Shown here: piece after piece, positions 53,903 through 62,693 of the stretch
Numbering within the stretch: the stretch's first letter is position 1
How the letters are laid out: the number at the start of each line of letters is the position of its first letter
Source of the DNA: an uncultured Alphaproteobacteria bacterium
GTDB lineage: Bacteria > Pseudomonadota > Alphaproteobacteria > RF32 > CAG-239
Direction of reading: 5' to 3'
Assembly (NCBI GenBank): GCA_944392235.1
Contig: CALXVZ010000004.1
Span: 54,951 to 118,950, forward strand
DNA: 64,000 nucleotides
Translations under genes and position numbers: made by a program
The notes under the pieces: generated by a model
What the model saw: the letters and a program-made list of their open reading frames with translations, nothing else
What the model was told of the DNA's origin: nothing
The model's database searches: none

Positions 53903-54487
53903 TTAAAAAAGGATTTTAGGAGATTTAAACTTTTTAGATTTTTCATCAAAAACAACTCTAAGGACGGAACCATTTTCGAGTCGAATAGTTTTCTTCAAGC
54001 AAGTTTCCGCAAAGATACGAATAAGCATACCATGAGTAACAAGGAGAACTTTAGAACGCCCTTCTTCATAGAGTTTATTAACAAGTTTCATAAAGCGTTG
54101 TTGAACTTCACCGACAGTTTCTCCTTCAGGATAAGCGATAGCATATCGTTCTGGGTTGTTAATATCATTAAAAGCTTGGTCGATATAAGGAAAAACAGCT
54201 TGAATATCATTTTTCTTCATTCCTTCCGCTTTACCAAAACACATTTCTCTTAAGCGTTTAGTGTAGTGAACAGGAAGGTCTAAAACATTACTGGCAATAT
54301 CCGCACTTTTCTTAGCCCGTTTAAGGTCGCTAGCATAGATAGTTTCGATTTGTTCATCTTTTAACTTTAACGAAGCTTCATGGATTTGTTGCACACCGAC
54401 TTCATTAAGCTGCGTATCGGTTTTTCCTTGCAGTTTACCTAAAGTATTCCAATCGGTCTGCCCATGTCTCATCAAGTATAAAATCAT
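53903..54487 (-). CDS. Histidine phosphatase (phosphoglycerate mutase-like)
   Basis: A 194-residue histidine phosphatase: LMRHGQTDWN at the N-terminus (phospho-accepting His), SDLKRAKKSADI, the acidic REMCFGKAEGM and LVTHGMLIRI with the second catalytic His near residue 150. Related to GpmB/CobC; the substrate cannot be assigned. The Shine-Dalgarno is weak. Monocistronic. Confidence 0.92.
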   Translation of the reverse strand: MILYLMRHGQTDWNTLGKLQGKTDTQLNEVGVQQIHEASLKLKDEQIETIYASDLKRAKKSADIASNVLDLPVHYTKRLREMCFGKAEGMKKNDIQAVFPYIDQAFNDINNPERYAIAYPEGETVGEVQQRFMKLVNKLYEEGRSKVLLVTHGMLIRIFAETCLKKTIRLENGSVLRVVFDEKSKKFKSPKILF

Positions 54488-54634
54488 AACTATCTATTAT
54501 TTCCTTTTTTTTTATGATATTGAAAGAAAAGGAGCAACGCTCAATAATATTCTGGATATTAAGAGGATTATAAAAGTAAAAAAAAGGGAAATCAAGCCGA
54601 AAAAGAAATAATCCCAATTAAGAGGCATAGAAAT

Positions 54635-55849
54635 TTATTTTTTCTGCAAAGCACAGAAGAAAAATCCATCTGTATGGGTATTAAGCGGCGAGAAATTTAA
54701 CCATTTTTCAGAAGAAAAGGGGTAGAGAGTAATATCAAGAGTATCTTGCCATAGATGACGATGATTAAGCGGTTGAAAATCTGGATGACGACTTAAGAAA
54801 GCGTCGATTTGCATTTCATTTTCATCATCAAAGACAGAACAAGTGATATAAATAAGTCTTCCATTAGACGCAGTATGTTCAGCAGCAAAATCAAGAATTT
54901 GAGCTTGCGTTTGGCAAAGTTCATTAAGTCTTTGCGGAGATAAGCGATATTTAGCATCGGGAGTTCTACGCCACGTTCCGGAACCGGAGCATGGAGCATC
55001 AACGATAAAACGAGTATAATCATTATCTAGAACATCATAAATTGTTTTAATATTAAGGATATCAAGTCTTTCAGCTCTTTTTTTAATACGAGAAAGCCTT
55101 TCTTTATTAATATCATGAGCATAAATAAGACCTTCATTATGCAGTTGTGAGGCAATAGCCAAAGATTTACCGCCGGCTCCGGCACAATAGTCGATAATTT
55201 TATGAAAAGGTTTCGCCTGACATAACAAGGAGATAAGTTGAGAAGCTTCATCCATAACTTCAATTTCACCATCTTGATAAGTCATACAATTGTTCAGATT
55301 AATACGATCATGAGATCGTAATCCGATAGGAGAGAGGGGGGTAAAGGAGAAAAAGAGCCCTTCTTTTTTAAGTCTTTCTTTAGCATGCTCTCTGGAAGAA
55401 AGGTTAGCACGAACATCAAGAGGTGCTGAAGCATTAAGAGCATCAAGCAGTTGAGGATTATTGATTTTTTCAAAAAGCCAACGAGGACACTCTAAGAGAG
55501 CATGATTAGAATAATTTTCAAAAGCTTGAGCTTTATCAATAAGTTGTTTTTCCGTTTTATCGAGTGGAATGGGGGCATAATTTTCCCCGTTAAAAAGCAA
55601 ATCTAAATCAAGGGAAGCGAAATTGAGAGCAGTAAACAATCGAGCAGAAACAATACCATTAAGTGCTTCAGAATATTTCATACGATTTCTGATAATTTTC
55701 CAAACATTATCGGCGATAAATCGTCTGTCTTTAGAGCCGATATAACGTCTTTCTTTAAGGTATTTATCAAGAATATTATCTGCAGGAAATTTATCTTCAA
55801 GGACGAGTTCTAAAATTTCGATAATGGTTTGAATTCTGCTGGCATCTTT
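54635..55849 (-). CDS. RsmB/NOL1-family RNA cytosine-5 methyltransferase
   Basis: A 404-residue SAM-dependent enzyme. An N-terminal NusB-like helical region (RIQTIIEILELVLEDKFPAD, RRYIGSKDRRFIAD) precedes the catalytic domain: DYCAGAGGKSLAIA (SAM site), DAPCSGSGTWRR (motif IV with Cys) and YITCSVFDDENE (motif VI with catalytic Cys). Likely a 16S rRNA m5C methyltransferase. ATG 55849 is chosen because residues upstream of it form an unlikely hydrophobic stretch. Confidence 0.93.
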   Translation of the reverse strand, partial: KDASRIQTIIEILELVLEDKFPADNILDKYLKERRYIGSKDRRFIADNVWKIIRNRMKYSEALNGIVSARLFTALNFASLDLDLLFNGENYAPIPLDKTEKQLIDKAQAFENYSNHALLECPRWLFEKINNPQLLDALNASAPLDVRANLSSREHAKERLKKEGLFFSFTPLSPIGLRSHDRINLNNCMTYQDGEIEVMDEASQLISLLCQAKPFHKIIDYCAGAGGKSLAIASQLHNEGLIYAHDINKERLSRIKKRAERLDILNIKTIYDVLDNDYTRFIVDAPCSGSGTWRRTPDAKYRLSPQRLNELCQTQAQILDFAAEHTASNGRLIYITCSVFDDENEMQIDAFLSRHPDFQPLNHRHLWQDTLDITLYPFSSEKWLNFSPLNTHTDGFFFCALQKK

Positions 55850-56023
55850 CATTAAACAAATCCCAAAGTAAAAAAAATTAAATAACATAAGGGAGTATAG
55901 CCAATAAAAGCTTAATTTCAATAGCAAAAAAAGCAGTTTCCCCCAAGATGATACGATTTTTATTGCCAAAAAAATAATTTTGTGTTAACGAACTGATAAG
56001 TAAAACATCTGAAAGAGAGATAT

Positions 56024-57238
56024 ATGGAAAAAATATTGGTCTTGAATTCTGGTTCAACAACCGTAAAGTTTCAACTTTTCAGAATGGAAAAAGGACTGCA
56101 CGAAGTTTTAACCAAAGGAATGGTCGATCGCATAGGGCTACAAGGATCAAAACTGATTGTAAAGCCGGATAACAGACACGAATTGGCATGTGAATGTGCG
56201 GTAGCAGACCATAAAGAAGCAATAAAAGTAATATTAGACTATTTATCCCATAAATATTTGAAAAGCAGTTCGGAATTATCTGCCGTAGGGCACAGAATGG
56301 GACATGGGGGAGAATATTTTGATAAATCGGTAATAATCGATGAAGACGTCATGAAAAAGATATACGATACCTTGCCATTATTACCATTACATGGTCCAGC
56401 CTTTATTCATGGGGTAGAAGCAATGACAGAGCTTTTGCCAAATGTAATACAGGTTGCAACATTTGATAGTGCATACCATCAAAGCATGGATAAAGCGGCA
56501 TATACATACGCGATACCTAGAGAATACTATGAGAAAGATCGCATCAGACGCTATGGGTTTCATGGAACATCACATAATTATGCAGCAAAGAAAGCCGCTG
56601 AGTTGCTAGGAAGAAAAGGTCGTTTTATCTGTTGTCACTTAGGAGGTGGAGCATCTGTAACGGCGATAAAAGATGGAAAGAGTGTCGATACGACAATGGG
56701 ATATACCCCGTTTGCCGGTATAATGATGGCCACAAGATCTGGAGATATGGATCCGTATATACCGCTACATATAATGAAGACGCAAGGTAAAACTGCAGAC
56801 GAAGTCAATTTGATGTTTAATAAAGAAAGCGGATTATATGGGTTATCTGGCGGTCATTCGGATATGAGAGATATAATTGAGAATGCCGAAAAAGGAAATG
56901 AATTATGTCAATTGGCAATCGATACCTTTGTATATAGTTTGTTAAAAAAGATAGGTGAATATGTTGCCATATTAGGAGGAGTTGATGCCTTAATTTTTAC
57001 AGCGGGAATTGGTGAAAATGCATCGCTGATAAGGGAGAAACTCTGTGAAAAATTAAGCTATTTGGGGTTGAAAATAGACAAGGATAAGAATAATGAACGT
57101 CCTGCTCCATCAGAGATAAATACAGATGATAGTCAGATTAAAGTTTATGTGATACCTGCAAATGAAGAGTTGATGATAGCTAGTGAAACATTTGAATTGC
57201 TTGAAGAGTTATCAGAACAAGAAGCATGGGCAATATAG
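56024..57238 (+). CDS. ackA: Acetate kinase
   Basis: A 404-residue kinase: LVLNSGSTTVKFQLF at the N-terminus, GHRMGHGGEYF near residue 88, GFHGTSHNYAAKKAAELLG near residue 182, HLGGGASVTAI, and FTAGIGENAS near residue 327. It interconverts acetyl phosphate and acetate, producing ATP in fermentation. The second residue cluster uses NSGSTT rather than the common NSGSSS. No pta is adjacent. GAGAG precedes the ATG. Confidence 0.95.
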   Translation: MEKILVLNSGSTTVKFQLFRMEKGLHEVLTKGMVDRIGLQGSKLIVKPDNRHELACECAVADHKEAIKVILDYLSHKYLKSSSELSAVGHRMGHGGEYFDKSVIIDEDVMKKIYDTLPLLPLHGPAFIHGVEAMTELLPNVIQVATFDSAYHQSMDKAAYTYAIPREYYEKDRIRRYGFHGTSHNYAAKKAAELLGRKGRFICCHLGGGASVTAIKDGKSVDTTMGYTPFAGIMMATRSGDMDPYIPLHIMKTQGKTADEVNLMFNKESGLYGLSGGHSDMRDIIENAEKGNELCQLAIDTFVYSLLKKIGEYVAILGGVDALIFTAGIGENASLIREKLCEKLSYLGLKIDKDKNNERPAPSEINTDDSQIKVYVIPANEELMIASETFELLEELSEQEAWAI

Positions 57239-57260
57239 GGTAAGTGGAGCCAAAAGAACA

Positions 57261-57902
57261 ATGCTAAAAACACTGATGCCATCAATAACAAGTTTGATAA
57301 GTGTGGATTATAAGGCAATAAAGAGTAAAGAAAGTGAGGCAATAATAGCTAAAAATCTGTGCGGTTTGACACCGGTATTAAAACCGGAATTAAGACAAGT
57401 ATCAGGTATACCTGGAGCCGGAAAAAGCACTTTTTGCGCACTGCATTGTCCCAAAAACTTTTTATTTTTAAGTTTTGATAAGATAATGGTATCAATGTCG
57501 TCATATCAAGAAGATTTAGCAAAATATGGCAATGCGATAGCTTTTAAGAATCATGAGATGACGGCAAGAATAATTGGATACGAGTTATTGCGTCGTGCGA
57601 TGAATTTGAAATTAAACATATTGTTTGAACATAGTGGAACCAATCAAGCTCATCTGGAATTATTTAAGAATATTCATAAAAAAGGGTATCGAACAGCGGT
57701 TGATTTCATTGTTTGCGATACAAATTTAGCAATCAAAAGAACTGAAGAACGAGCAAAAAAAATAAATCGTTATGTTCCCGAACAATTGATAATAGAGAGA
57801 GCTGCCGGATTTAAGCAATATACTCAAGCATATCAACAGTTAACAAAATCAGTAACATTCTATGATGGTGCAAATAATTTCAATCTGTTAAAGAAAATTT
57901 AA
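57261..57902 (+). CDS. Zeta-toxin-like P-loop kinase
   Basis: A 213-residue protein with Walker A SGIPGAGKST near residue 50, FLSFDKIM (zeta-type D after strand 2), ILFEHSGTNQAHLELFKNIH and KGYRTAVDFIVCD, followed by the sugar/nucleotide-binding R-rich helix KRTEERAKK. The order matches zeta-toxin/UDP-GlcNAc kinase families. No epsilon-like antitoxin gene is adjacent; it sits 22 bases after ackA. A house-keeping kinase role is equally possible. ATG 57261 is the first sensible start. Confidence 0.65.
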   Translation: MLKTLMPSITSLISVDYKAIKSKESEAIIAKNLCGLTPVLKPELRQVSGIPGAGKSTFCALHCPKNFLFLSFDKIMVSMSSYQEDLAKYGNAIAFKNHEMTARIIGYELLRRAMNLKLNILFEHSGTNQAHLELFKNIHKKGYRTAVDFIVCDTNLAIKRTEERAKKINRYVPEQLIIERAAGFKQYTQAYQQLTKSVTFYDGANNFNLLKKI

Positions 57903-57953
57903 TATAATCAGTGCGAATATCGGTTAAAAGATTAATTTTAGAAGGTGGAACCG

Positions 57954-59054
57954 ATGAAAAAGTATCTGTTATTATTTTCCGTATCAATACTGGCAACAAC
58001 AGCAGGACGTGCGGATGCTCTAACGGCAGCAGAACAACTGCAATCAACAAAAGAAATATTTGTAGCGGATTTCCAAAAGATGGATGACAACAAAGATGGT
58101 CAATTATCGATGGAAGAATATCTAAGTCATCAATTTGAGAATTTTCGAGCCAATATTATAGAAGCAGAAGGTTTTGATGTTAAAGAAAAAGCCCCAATTA
58201 AGCCGGAAGAATTAAAAACTGAAAGCACTTCAGCAGATAAAAAAGCGGAAACTCCAAAAGATGAGTTGCAATCTTTAAGTGACGTCAATAAAGCATTGCA
58301 AGAAATGGCAAATTTTGATATAGATTTTGAAGAAGATATGTCATTAGAGGGAGATTGGGGATTAAATGGAGAAGAAAAGCCGGAGGAAACCGGTTTGACT
58401 AAAGCGGATGTAATGCCGGAAATGGATATTCTCTCCTCTAAAATAGTCGATGAGTCCAAAGCAAACGCGACAGAAGAAAAAACAGCAGAAGCAAAGACCC
58501 CAGAAGAGAAATCTGAAAAAGAAGAAGTAAAAGAAGAAAAGCCTGCAGATAATATAGATTTAAGCGTATCCGAAGATGATAACTTAAAGCAGTTATTAGC
58601 AGAAATCAATGAAACCCCAGAAGAGAAAGCCGCTAAAAAAGCCGAAGCGGAAGCAAAGGCAAAAGCAGAAGCAGAAAAGAAAGCTACAGAGGAAAAGGCA
58701 GCAGCAGAAGTTGCAGAAAGAGAGCAGCAAATCAGTGGAATGTTGAACACTATCAAAAAAACACTTCCTAAGAAAATCGACGGCGTTACAACCTGGGTAG
58801 ACATTGAGTATAAAGACAATGTTATCACTTATGTTTATGAAGCAGACATAGATACCAGCAAGTATACTGAAGCTGAGAAAAAAGTTTTATCAGTTAGTAT
58901 AGAAAAAGATGCATGTAGTAAAGCGTATGTGGATATGTGTCCCAAAATCAAACCGACTTTTATAGATAAAGGAACCAACATGAAGATTCGTTACCAAGAT
59001 AAGGGCGGTAATGAATTTGGAAAATGTGAGTTTAACCAAGAGACATGTAAATAA
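57954..59054 (+). CDS. Secreted EF-hand protein with Glu/Lys-rich linker and Cys-rich C-terminal domain
   Basis: A 366-residue protein with a signal peptide (residues ~1-22). A single EF-hand loop DDNKDGQLSMEE (D-x-N-x-D-G-x-L-x-x-x-E) lies near residue 46. A Glu/Lys/Ala-rich low-complexity linker (~70-250) follows, then a ~100-residue domain with four Cys (DACSKAY, DMCPK, GKCEFN, ETCK). The DsbA-like gene follows 24 bases later. ATG 57954 is preferred over GTG 57945 because GGTGG precedes it and the signal peptide starts there. Confidence 0.75.
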   Translation: MKKYLLLFSVSILATTAGRADALTAAEQLQSTKEIFVADFQKMDDNKDGQLSMEEYLSHQFENFRANIIEAEGFDVKEKAPIKPEELKTESTSADKKAETPKDELQSLSDVNKALQEMANFDIDFEEDMSLEGDWGLNGEEKPEETGLTKADVMPEMDILSSKIVDESKANATEEKTAEAKTPEEKSEKEEVKEEKPADNIDLSVSEDDNLKQLLAEINETPEEKAAKKAEAEAKAKAEAEKKATEEKAAAEVAEREQQISGMLNTIKKTLPKKIDGVTTWVDIEYKDNVITYVYEADIDTSKYTEAEKKVLSVSIEKDACSKAYVDMCPKIKPTFIDKGTNMKIRYQDKGGNEFGKCEFNQETCK

Positions 59055-59077
59055 GTTCAAACGAAGCGAGGGACGAA

Positions 59078-59935
59078 ATGAGAAAAACAAAATTGTTATC
59101 AGCAACAGCCTTAGCAGTAATGTTAGCATTTGGCGCCAATACGGTAAAAGCCCAAAATTGGGATAAGGTATCAGACGAAGAATTAGCTAAAGCCGTTGTA
59201 AATGTATTAAAAAAAGATCCAAAGATTGCCTATGATGCATTAGTAAAATTCCGTAAAGATGCGGAAGCCAAGAAAGCAGAAAAAGCTAAAGAAATGACAC
59301 CATTGGAAAAAAGAGTTGCTGAAATATTAATGGATAATCCTCCAATTGTAGTAGGAGCAATACAAATATATGAACAGCAAGAAGGCCAAAAGAAATTAAT
59401 GGAACAAGCTGAGAAGTATCAAGAGTATGCAGCAGAAATAAACAAAGCAGACATATATGCCGGCAATCCCAAAGGTAAATATGTATTAGTAGAGTTCTTT
59501 GACTTTGCTTGTGGATTTTGCCGTCAAATGGCTCCCCGCATTGATAACATAATAAAGAAGAACAAAGATGTTAAAGTAGTATTCAAACCAGTATCATTTT
59601 TATCACCAAATTCCGAGTTAGGTGCTAAAGCGATGGTTGCAGCACAAAATCAGGGTAAGGCATTAGAAATGTATAAAGATTTGATGGAAGAAAGAGTTAT
59701 CAACGAACCTGTAATAGATAAAATTGCTCGCAATTTAAAATTGGATATGAAGAAGTTTAAGAAAGACTATGCTTCAAAAGAAACCAAAGAATTGTTAGCA
59801 AGTATTAAAGAAACAGCAGATAAGATTGGTATGCGTAGCGTTCCGACTTTAGTATTGAATGGATTGCCGTTGTATGCGGTAGAAGAAATTCAATTGCAAA
59901 GAGCGATAGATGTTTTACGCAAAGCCGAGCAATAA
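59078..59935 (+). CDS. Periplasmic DsbA/DsbG-type thiol oxidoreductase
   Basis: A 285-residue protein with a signal peptide (cleavage near VKAQ, residue ~25), a ~100-residue helical N-terminal region, and a thioredoxin fold with the redox motif FFDFACGFCRQM (CGFC near residue 145) and cis-Pro segment MRSVPTLVLNG near residue 250. The layout matches DSBA-family proteins (Com1-like) of alphaproteobacteria. It is in an operon with the Cys-containing EF-hand protein. GAGGG precedes the ATG. Confidence 0.9.
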   Translation: MRKTKLLSATALAVMLAFGANTVKAQNWDKVSDEELAKAVVNVLKKDPKIAYDALVKFRKDAEAKKAEKAKEMTPLEKRVAEILMDNPPIVVGAIQIYEQQEGQKKLMEQAEKYQEYAAEINKADIYAGNPKGKYVLVEFFDFACGFCRQMAPRIDNIIKKNKDVKVVFKPVSFLSPNSELGAKAMVAAQNQGKALEMYKDLMEERVINEPVIDKIARNLKLDMKKFKKDYASKETKELLASIKETADKIGMRSVPTLVLNGLPLYAVEEIQLQRAIDVLRKAEQ

Positions 59936-59956
59936 GCTACAAGGTTAAAAGAATAA

Positions 59957-59994
59957 TAAAAATTCCGTTTCTGAACAAGGAGCGGAATTTTTTT
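59957..59994 (+). terminator. Terminator of the EF-hand/DsbA operon
   Basis: Stem AAAATTCCG / CGGAATTTT followed by T residues. Confidence 0.85.
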
Positions 59995-60033
59995 AAGGTA
60001 TATGAAAGTAGAGCGAGGAGTAGGGCATAAAAA

Positions 60034-60065
60034 AAGGTTCTCTGTGCAAAAGCACAGGGAACCTT
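60034..60065 (-). terminator. Terminator of the SPFH gene
   Basis: Stem AAGGTTC-TCTGTGC / GCACAGG-GAACCTT with an AAAA loop; T run follows on the minus strand. Confidence 0.9.
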
Positions 60066-60081
60066 CCTAACAGGGATGGGG

Positions 60082-61146
60082 TTATTTCTTCTCGCCGAGA
60101 AGTTCGTCGAGGTTGATGAGCGGAGTTGCACCACCGCCATAAACCTTTGGGAAGTTCTTGGCAAGAACTTCTTTGATGAGTTCAGGATTAGCCTTCAGGA
60201 TTTCACCCAAACGCTCACGAACTTCATTTTCAGAAGCACCCTTAAGTTTCATAGCCTCAGCCTCCGCAGCAGCCTTCATCTTGAGAGCATCAGCTTCAGC
60301 TGCCGCCTCAATTTTTTTAGCCTCTGCCGCTGCTTTCTGGCTGATAATAAGCTGTTCAGCCTTTTTCTCGACGATTTCCTTCCGTTTTTCAACAGAAGCC
60401 AATTCAGAAACCGTCTTAGTATATTCATCATCAAACTTAACATCGATGATGGCAACAGCCATGTTGCTGAACAGATTTACACCAGGTTCCAATCTCACCG
60501 GCACATTTGAAGAACCTTGAGGATTAGAATGAACTCTATGAACAGCCCCTTTATACTTTTGGGTATAATCATAGCAGCGTTCTTCTACCTTTTTCAGATA
60601 TTTTTCTTCAATCTCGCGAGAGAGTTCGCCGAGATGTCCGTTAATATCTTCATAAGTCTTCTCTGCAATAACTTCAGTAAAGACTGCATCCAGCCATGGG
60701 CAGAGGGCTTTCTCAATGTAATTATCCTCTCCAAATGCGGTATGCAACCAAGGCACATAGTCCTCATTGACTTGATAGGTGAGGACATATTTGAGGGTTA
60801 TATCACGAAGATTTTTGGTCTTCATGACGTTTGTATCCTCATGTTTTTGGAGTCGCACATCCACCTGAGTTATTGTTGATATAAACGGCCACAACCAACA
60901 GATACCAGGTGTTTGTGATTTTGGGGATATATATCCCAAAGTCACTCTGAATCCGCGGTTTCCTGGAGATACAATCGTGATAGAATTAATTAAAAGGAAT
61001 AATCCTAAAGCAATTATAGGAAAAAGATAATAATATCCTCCCGCAAATAACCCAATAATCAGAGTTATTCCGATAATCACTCCTACCACTTTGTTGATGG
61101 TGTTTTTTGCAGAAACTAACCAGCTCAATACATCTGTCTGTCTCAT
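60082..61146 (-). CDS. SPFH/Band 7 (stomatin/prohibitin-like) membrane protein
   Basis: A 354-residue protein with two N-terminal membrane segments (residues ~17-37 and ~40-60), an SPFH domain starting SITIVSPGNRGFRVTLGYI, and a long Ala/Glu/Lys-rich coiled coil (~255-310). Such proteins form ring or cage oligomers at the membrane. The coding sequence is visibly GC-richer than its neighbours and favours GC-ending codons, suggesting acquisition. Start ATG 61146 has an ATTATG context and no Shine-Dalgarno. Confidence 0.88.
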   Translation of the reverse strand: MRQTDVLSWLVSAKNTINKVVGVIIGITLIIGLFAGGYYYLFPIIALGLFLLINSITIVSPGNRGFRVTLGYISPKSQTPGICWLWPFISTITQVDVRLQKHEDTNVMKTKNLRDITLKYVLTYQVNEDYVPWLHTAFGEDNYIEKALCPWLDAVFTEVIAEKTYEDINGHLGELSREIEEKYLKKVEERCYDYTQKYKGAVHRVHSNPQGSSNVPVRLEPGVNLFSNMAVAIIDVKFDDEYTKTVSELASVEKRKEIVEKKAEQLIISQKAAAEAKKIEAAAEADALKMKAAAEAEAMKLKGASENEVRERLGEILKANPELIKEVLAKNFPKVYGGGATPLINLDELLGEKK

Positions 61147-61420
61147 AATAAAAAAATTAAAGAAACAAAGCACTTATTTATTTTTCAAAACTTCTTTTAA
61201 CCTATAAATCCCGATCATCTCTCCACGTAGGAGCATCAGCGCAAGCTACCGCCTTCTAAATCGAAATGTTATAAGTGAATTATTAAAGACCATAAATAAC
61301 CTGTTGCCAAGCCGCTTACAATCCCCAACGCATCAAAATCTCTCCAAATAAACAGTATTCCCTGTTATATTTATAAAAAATAATATTCCAAACTAAACAA
61401 CCACACTAATATTCATCACG
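61147..61420 (-). promoter_or_regulatory. Long 5' leader of the SPFH gene with a GC-rich structured segment
   Basis: Between the predicted promoter and ATG 61146 lie about 270 untranslated bases. The segment around 61200-61262 is GC-richer than the rest and contains a hairpin CTCC-TACGT-GGAG (minus strand). It could be a cis-regulatory RNA, a separate small RNA, or a remnant of transfer. No known riboswitch was recognised. Confidence 0.4.
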
Positions 61421-61425
61421 CTTAC

Positions 61426-61454
61426 AATATACCACAATTTTGTCCATAGGTCAA
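61426..61454 (-). promoter_or_regulatory. Promoter of the SPFH gene
   Basis: On the minus strand TTGACC (61449-61454), 17-base spacer, TATATT (61426-61431). Confidence 0.55.
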
Positions 61455-61503
61455 TGGGAAAATGACAGAGGAAAGGCTTGCTAAAGCATTAAAAATATGC
61501 TAC

Positions 61504-61509
61504 TATAAT
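61504..61509 (+). promoter_or_regulatory. -10 box for the gene at 61534
   Basis: A perfect TATAAT, 24 bases before ATG 61534; no convincing -35 element at the right distance. It supports the downstream start over earlier in-frame codons. Confidence 0.45.
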
Positions 61510-61533
61510 AAAAAATCAGCGAAGAGGGACGCT

Positions 61534-62514
61534 ATGGTGAAAAAAGATAAAACCGAAGCATTATATGCAAATTATATTAAGGATGTGATAGCCCGCAATC
61601 AAAAGGCGATAGACTATCAAAAAAGGCGTCAAGACTATTGGCAAGATAAGCCTTATGAAGAGGTTGTATCTGCTTTGCAAAAAATAATAGAAGAAGATAA
61701 TCAATATCATAAAGATGACGACAGCGAAAAAACACCTAAAAATGATTTAGAGACTCTAATTAAAATTGCTCAGGTAGATATTTTATTTCACAATTATAAA
61801 GATAATAAAAGAGTGGCAGAAACGATTGAGAGCTATCAAAATAGCTTAAAAAATGCAGATAAAGAGAAATGTAAGAGTTTACGTCAAGCATTTATAATGA
61901 AAATGGGCATTATATATAAGCAAGTAGTACCGGAGCAAGAACAAGAAAAATTAAAAGCAGATTACCTGAAACGAGTTTTAAGTAAAAGAGAAGCTGAAAA
62001 AAATATGCGTGAAAGTATCAAAGAGGATTTTAAGGGAATAGAATTGGATGGCACACGGGACCATGGCAATTGCACCAAAGGTATTATGATTTCGCTCTAC
62101 AAGTTGCAGAAGAAATATGATATTCCGCTGTTTGATAAAAATTTGGATAAAGAGCAAATAGTTCATCCCAAAGAATTGTCAAAGGAACTGGAAAAATATG
62201 TTAAAAAATCAGAAAGCGGCTTGTTAAAAGATATAAAAGGCATAAAGGAGGGCGATATCATCATGCTAACCAGAGGAGCAACCGGTGCTCCCGGCCATGC
62301 GATGATGTGCTATGAATTTAATGAGAAAGGCGAACCTTTGCTAATGGGCTTTAGTGATAATACGAAAGAAATAAACGCTTATACATCAAGAGATGGAGGA
62401 ATGCGTAATGGCTTTGTGATAGACATTAAATCATTTATTCGAGACAGGTATAATGCAAAAGAAAAAAGCAATTTAAAACAAGAGATTCGGCCACAAAAGC
62501 AAAGCACAAGATGA
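61534..62514 (+). CDS. Probable cysteine peptidase/amidase-like protein (NlpC/P60 or CHAP-like), unknown target
   Basis: A 326-residue protein without signal peptide. Residues ~1-160 are highly charged and helical. The C-terminal half has RDHGNCTKGIMISLYKLQ (candidate catalytic Cys near residue 178) and, ~70 residues later, GDIIMLTRGATGAPGHAMMCYEF (candidate His; read as GDIIMLTRGATG then APGHAMMCYEF), the Cys-then-His order and GD-strand of papain-like NlpC/P60 and CHAP enzymes. Family membership is inferred. GAGGG lies 5 bases before ATG 61534. Lack of an export signal fits a cytosolic or specially secreted protein. Confidence 0.6.
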   Translation: MVKKDKTEALYANYIKDVIARNQKAIDYQKRRQDYWQDKPYEEVVSALQKIIEEDNQYHKDDDSEKTPKNDLETLIKIAQVDILFHNYKDNKRVAETIESYQNSLKNADKEKCKSLRQAFIMKMGIIYKQVVPEQEQEKLKADYLKRVLSKREAEKNMRESIKEDFKGIELDGTRDHGNCTKGIMISLYKLQKKYDIPLFDKNLDKEQIVHPKELSKELEKYVKKSESGLLKDIKGIKEGDIIMLTRGATGAPGHAMMCYEFNEKGEPLLMGFSDNTKEINAYTSRDGGMRNGFVIDIKSFIRDRYNAKEKSNLKQEIRPQKQSTR

Positions 62515-62693
62515 AGAAAATAAGATGAACAGCATTCCAGGGATGGCGTTTCGGCGTTTCAGTTCTATCTAGGCGTCACACTACCTTTGCCGAGTCATAT
62601 AAAAAAACTCGCCCCAAGGATAGAGTTTCGTCATTTTACCAATATCCTTTCCGAAAATATCTTTCCCTAAAAATCCCCTTTCTAAGTAAAATA

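Noticed and set aside
55850-55969. Forty-residue hydrophobic N-terminus on the RsmB-like protein
   Set aside because: Family members start at the NusB-like helix encoded from 55849; the extension is AT-rich intergenic DNA.
61321-61360. Very short leader peptides in the SPFH leader
   Set aside because: Frames such as the five-codon one near 61325 have weak support and are expected by chance; not listed as genes.
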